Below the pieces are notes generated by a model. It was not told where the DNA came from. It did no database searches and saw nothing but the letters and a program-made list of their open reading frames with translations. Both the position numbers and the translations under genes were made by a program. Of a DNA stretch of 44,389 nt, positions 41,726-44,389 are shown one piece after another. Each line of letters begins with the position of its first letter. The stretch's first letter is position 1. This stretch comes from Nitrospiraceae bacterium (GTDB lineage Bacteria; Nitrospirota; Thermodesulfovibrionia; UBA6902): contig QZKC01000019.1 of assembly GCA_003599425.1 (NCBI GenBank), forward strand, positions 1-44,389, given 5' to 3'.

Positions 41726-43364
41726 TACTGTTTATCCATTTTCTTAAAGCGTCAAAATCGCCGTCGTTGGCGGGTTTGAATCCTGTTATATGAGCAGCAG
41801 AAAGGATATCAGGGTCTTTAAGGCTCATAAGAATTTCCTGCACGGCAGCGCTTATTTTGGTGTCAGTATTTCTTGTTACGGCAAAGGGCCAGTTAGAGAT
41901 GTAGGGGGTCACGGCGAGGATATGTATTTTCCCAAGGTCTATCTCTTCTTTAAGGACATTGAGAGCCGATTCCCTCACGAATCCGGCGTCCACATTCTTT
42001 CTGTAGACATTGAGAATGACCTCTTCCTGTCTCTTCCCATCAATGAGGTGCAGGTCTTTGAATACTTCTATGCCGTTCTCGGAGAGAAACAGTTTCTGTG
42101 CGAGGAAACCTCCTGCTGATTTGAAAGACACGACCATCACTCTCTTGCCTTTGAGGTCATCAAGGGTTTTTATACTGCTGTCCCTATGGGTAATAATTAT
42201 TCCTCTGAAAACATCCCCTGATGCTGATTCCTGCTGAACTGTATTAGCAAACGCCTTAAGATAACCTTTGTCCGCAAGCTGTATATAAATATAAGGATTG
42301 GAATATGAAAAGTCGGCCTTGCCCTGACGGATGGTCTCGAAAAAGTCTTCGAAGTCTCTCGGGATGACAAGCTTGAACTCATATCCGGTCTTGCTGCTGA
42401 GATACCGCATGAGAGGGTCGAACCTGTCAAACAGTGTGATCGCAGAATAAAGCGGCAGGATAGCTACCTTTATCGAGTTTCTGCTGTACTCAATGTAGTT
42501 TTTGCCCGTAAGGTTTTTGATCATTACCCGGACAACATCAAAGTCCCTGTCTTCAGCAGGAGAAAATCCGGTAATGTCCTTCATTCCGCTGACAAGTTCA
42601 GGATTCCTGCCGGGCTCTATGGAAATAAGCGCCTGCCTTATAGTGTCCTGAAGGCTTTTCGGAAGGCCGGGATAGGCGCAGACGGAATACTGGGGGATAG
42701 CCTCGGATGTATTGATGATCCTGAGGCCATCATTGATATATTTTTTTGCAACTTTTTCGCTCAGTCCGCCAATGTCATGTTTGCCGGTAAGTACTGACAG
42801 AGCTATTCTGTCTTCGTGTTCAAGGAAGTCAACGATGGTAAAATCTTTCAGATTTATCCCAACCTCCTTGAACATGACAGAAGGGATAAGGGAGGAAGAG
42901 GAGGACCATATATTCCCGAGAGCGACCCTTTTCCCTTTGGCATCAATGATCCTGCTTACCGCCGAATCCTTCCGCGTCACAAGAACGCTCCTGTATGTTG
43001 AAGAACCGGCGCTAATGGTTTTTACCAGCGGCACTATCTTATGTTGCTGCTTTGCCTCACAGTATGCGGAAGGGTCCAGGTACGCAAGATGCGCTTTGCC
43101 GGTTCCAATGGATTCGATGGCCTCCTGATAATTCTGTGCTACCTTCAGGACGACCTTCCGGGACAGTTCCTTTTCAAGGTAGTTTTTCAGGGGGAGAAAT
43201 TTTTCATACATGACAGAAACGTTTTCTACCGGCAGGATAATGAAAACCAGCGGAGAAACAGATTCATCAACAACAGATTTGTTGTCCTGAGAAGAACAGA
43301 CAGCGGGCAGAAAGGCAATAGAGAAGACCTGCAACAAAAGAAAGGTCAATAAGAAACGCCTCAT
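41712..43364 (-). CDS. Tandem PhnD-like periplasmic oxyanion-binding protein
   Basis: A 550-residue exported protein (signal FLLTFLLLQVFSIAFLPAVCS) holding two PhnD/phosphonate-type binding domains in series. The first (about 30-285) has LVFIILPVENVSVMYEKFLPL and GTGKAHLAYLDPSAYCEA; the second (about 295-540) has IKVAILPLYSAITLFDRFDPL, RQGKADFSYSNPYIYIQLA and DLKGKRVMVVSFKSAGGFLA. Similar domains sense phosphonate, phosphite, thiosulfate-like or other oxyanions. It has no permease or ATPase partner; instead it overlaps a sensor-kinase gene, so it is probably a ligand-capturing sensor part. The ligand is unknown. Confidence 0.9.
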   Translation of the reverse strand: MRRFLLTFLLLQVFSIAFLPAVCSSQDNKSVVDESVSPLVFIILPVENVSVMYEKFLPLKNYLEKELSRKVVLKVAQNYQEAIESIGTGKAHLAYLDPSAYCEAKQQHKIVPLVKTISAGSSTYRSVLVTRKDSAVSRIIDAKGKRVALGNIWSSSSSLIPSVMFKEVGINLKDFTIVDFLEHEDRIALSVLTGKHDIGGLSEKVAKKYINDGLRIINTSEAIPQYSVCAYPGLPKSLQDTIRQALISIEPGRNPELVSGMKDITGFSPAEDRDFDVVRVMIKNLTGKNYIEYSRNSIKVAILPLYSAITLFDRFDPLMRYLSSKTGYEFKLVIPRDFEDFFETIRQGKADFSYSNPYIYIQLADKGYLKAFANTVQQESASGDVFRGIIITHRDSSIKTLDDLKGKRVMVVSFKSAGGFLAQKLFLSENGIEVFKDLHLIDGKRQEEVILNVYRKNVDAGFVRESALNVLKEEIDLGKIHILAVTPYISNWPFAVTRNTDTKISAAVQEILMSLKDPDILSAAHITGFKPANDGDFDALRKWINSNEAK

Positions 43365-43444
43365 GATAATTATCTTAACATATCTTTATTTTCTAAAAAA
43401 TTGCCTTCGCTGCTGTGATAAACATCTTTGAATTGAGATGGTTA

Positions 43445-43468
43445 TTTGTCCGTTTTGGGACACAAAAC
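43445..43468. promoter_or_regulatory. Candidate activator site (palindrome) upstream of the sigma-54 promoter
   Basis: TGTCC-N6-GGACA at 43447-43462 inside TTTGTCC...GGACACAAA, about 85 nt before the predicted start, a usual distance for an NtrC-type enhancer. It could equally serve the divergent kinase operon. Confidence 0.45.
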
Positions 43469-43514
43469 AGGATCGGTCAGGATGAATATCCATATTTATT
43501 ACGGAGTATCAAAC

Positions 43515-43530
43515 TGGTATTTTACTTGCA
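43515..43530 (+). promoter_or_regulatory. Sigma-54 promoter before the TusA-like gene
   Basis: TGGTATTTTACTTGCA: GG and GC spaced by 10, with TTGCA at -12. Predicted start near 43541, a leader of about 70 nt. Confidence 0.7.
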
Positions 43531-43613
43531 GGTATTATCACAGGAACAAATGATGTCTGCCGGTTCTTAGCTGGCTATAGAATATTGCCGGGGCAGTCAA
43601 TGGAAGGCGCTGT

Positions 43614-43850
43614 ATGGGCAATGATATGAAAGTTGACAAGACCCTTGATATCAAGGGTCTCTCAGCTCAGAGACTGAAAGAAGTGACGCAGGAAATCCTG
43701 AACATGATGGCAAAAGGCCAGATACTCAGGGTCATAGCTGATAATGCAGAGACTGACATGGCTATTTCCATGGTGTGTGAACACCTGGGATGCAGGCTGC
43801 TTTCGATGGAACAAGACGGTGGGGTTGTTTGTTTAACGATCATGAAATAA
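43614..43850 (+). CDS. TusA-like protein without the sulfur-carrying cysteine
   Basis: A 78-residue protein with the TusA fold pattern: KVDKTLDIKGLSAQRLKEVT, KGQILRVIADNAETDMAISM and GVVCLTIMK. Where TusA has G-x-x-C-P-x-P, this reads GLSAQR, so the catalytic cysteine and prolines are gone; two other cysteines (in MVCEHLGC) lie elsewhere. It cannot act as an ordinary persulfide carrier and may bind a partner or ligand. ATG 43614 follows GGAAGG. It is driven by a sigma-54 promoter and followed by a DsrE-like gene. Confidence 0.82.
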   Translation: MGNDMKVDKTLDIKGLSAQRLKEVTQEILNMMAKGQILRVIADNAETDMAISMVCEHLGCRLLSMEQDGGVVCLTIMK

Positions 43851-43893
43851 AAATTGTCCGGCACCGGGCGAGTCATATCAAAGGAGGAAGGGT

Positions 43894-44166
43894 TTGAAAA
43901 AAAAGATCGCAGTTATTGCAAAAGACAGAAAGGACGAGGCTATAAGGATGGCAGTGGGGCTAAGCCTTATGGATGACAGTGTAGACGTATTTGTGCTTGA
44001 CGGAAAGCTGGAGGATTCTGAAAAGAACAGGCTGAATCTCGAGACCATGGAGCTGACGGATATGAAAATCTATACGAACACCGGGGATAATGAAGGCATG
44101 GAGCAGTTCTCAACTGAGGACATTGCGCAAAGACTCCTCGGTTACGATCTTGTAATACCATACTGA
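43894..44166 (+). CDS. DsrE-like protein, paralogue of the gene at 14154
   Basis: A 90-residue protein starting at TTG 43894 with a strong AAGGAGGAAGG site. It aligns end to end with the 90-residue protein of the sulfur cluster (14154-14426), for example KKIAVIAKDRKDEAIRMAVG against KKIAVLARERQCEAFRMAAG, without gaps in that stretch. It contains no cysteine. It is the second gene behind the sigma-54 promoter, paired with a cysteine-free-motif TusA-like protein, so both members of the pair lack the usual sulfur-carrying residue. Confidence 0.8.
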   Translation: MKKKIAVIAKDRKDEAIRMAVGLSLMDDSVDVFVLDGKLEDSEKNRLNLETMELTDMKIYTNTGDNEGMEQFSTEDIAQRLLGYDLVIPY

Positions 44167-44182
44167 TTATTTAGTCCAGATT

Positions 44183-44389
44183 ATTCATTACGAATTCCGT
44201 TCCAATGGAAGGCACACAGAGACAAAGGCACAGAGGCACAAAGGTGAGGCTGCGGAGGAATTTCTATACGACACATCTTCAAATAAGACTTTATCAGCAA
44301 AATAATTTTCTCTGTGAAAGATACAGGAATACCCTGAAACAAAAATGTAAAATGTCTTTTGTCGGTTAGAGAAATTCCGCAGCAGGCTG
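44183..44389 (+). repeat. Interspersed inverted-arm repeat, copy I (cut by window end)
   Basis: Starts GAATTCCGTTCCAATGGAAG, left arm GGAATTTCTATACGACAC at 44259, right arm TTGTCGGTTAGAGAAATTCC near 44360, running off the end. This is the best view of the left end. Confidence 0.85.

Overview
The window is a dense bacterial chromosomal segment of moderate GC with short intergenic gaps. Its mix of genes fits an anaerobic or microaerophilic sulfur- and cobalamin-using Gram-negative bacterium: sigma-54 regulation, DsrE/TusA sulfur carriers, a multihaem cytochrome, DUF4416 and DUF1641 proteins, a two-CW sensor kinase, and a CbpA/CbpB-like radical SAM peptide pair. The Nitrospirota (Thermodesulfovibrionia-like) or an old deltaproteobacterial lineage are the best guesses. 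This is inferred from gene content only; there is no rRNA gene in the window.

Layout. 1-6.2 kb (+): a TPR protein, an ExeA-like AAA ATPase, then the division module ftsE-ftsX and an EnvC-like protein with a degenerate LytM domain. 6.2-8.2 kb (-): radA and an outer-membrane-type lipoprotein, followed by a tRNA-Met. 8.5-13.8 kb (+): a HEAT-repeat protein and an HD-GYP protein sharing a related N-terminal region behind a sigma-28-like promoter, then a five-haem cytochrome c with a small lipoprotein. 17.8-13.8 kb (-): a sulfur-trafficking cluster (hypothetical, tusA, SQR-like flavoprotein, DUF1641, two DsrE-like proteins and a 54-residue TusB-like protein) with a good sigma-54 promoter before tusA. 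18.1-22.0 kb: a free-standing copy of the C-terminal half of IF-2, a PD-(D/E)xK-like protein, a DUF3187 protein and a divergent phosphoglycerate kinase. 22.1-24.4 kb: cysC, a YjbQ protein and a Tat-exported sulfite-oxidase-family enzyme.

24.4-38.0 kb (+) is a cobalamin island. A first B12 riboswitch with an intrinsic terminator controls btuF-btuC-btuD. A second riboswitch directly after btuD precedes btuB-tonB, followed by cobU, cobT, cobS, cobC, a 44-residue CbpA-like peptide gene, its CbpB-like radical SAM/SPASM enzyme, a CbiX-CbiE fusion and an HD-domain protein. 43.4-38.2 kb (-) encodes a tandem PhnD-like binding protein, a two-CW histidine kinase, an NtrC-type sigma-54 activator and a DUF4416 protein. 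Divergent from it, behind a second sigma-54 promoter with an upstream palindrome, lie a TusA-like protein lacking the catalytic Cys and a DsrE-like paralogue of the one at 14.2 kb.

The intergenic spaces are heavily colonised by repeats. The main one is a roughly 200-240 bp element with imperfect inverted arms (TTTCTATACGACA / TGTCGATTATAGAAA). Eight full, half or truncated copies are listed here, plus a terminal fragment before cobU, and both window ends lie inside copies. Others are palindromic cattCCCGCGAAAGCGGGAATcc-type repeats, CAGCTATCAG-type repeats and a GGTCAGGG-type repeat inserted in frame in cobC. Several of these sit where they can affect expression or protein sequence of cobalamin genes.
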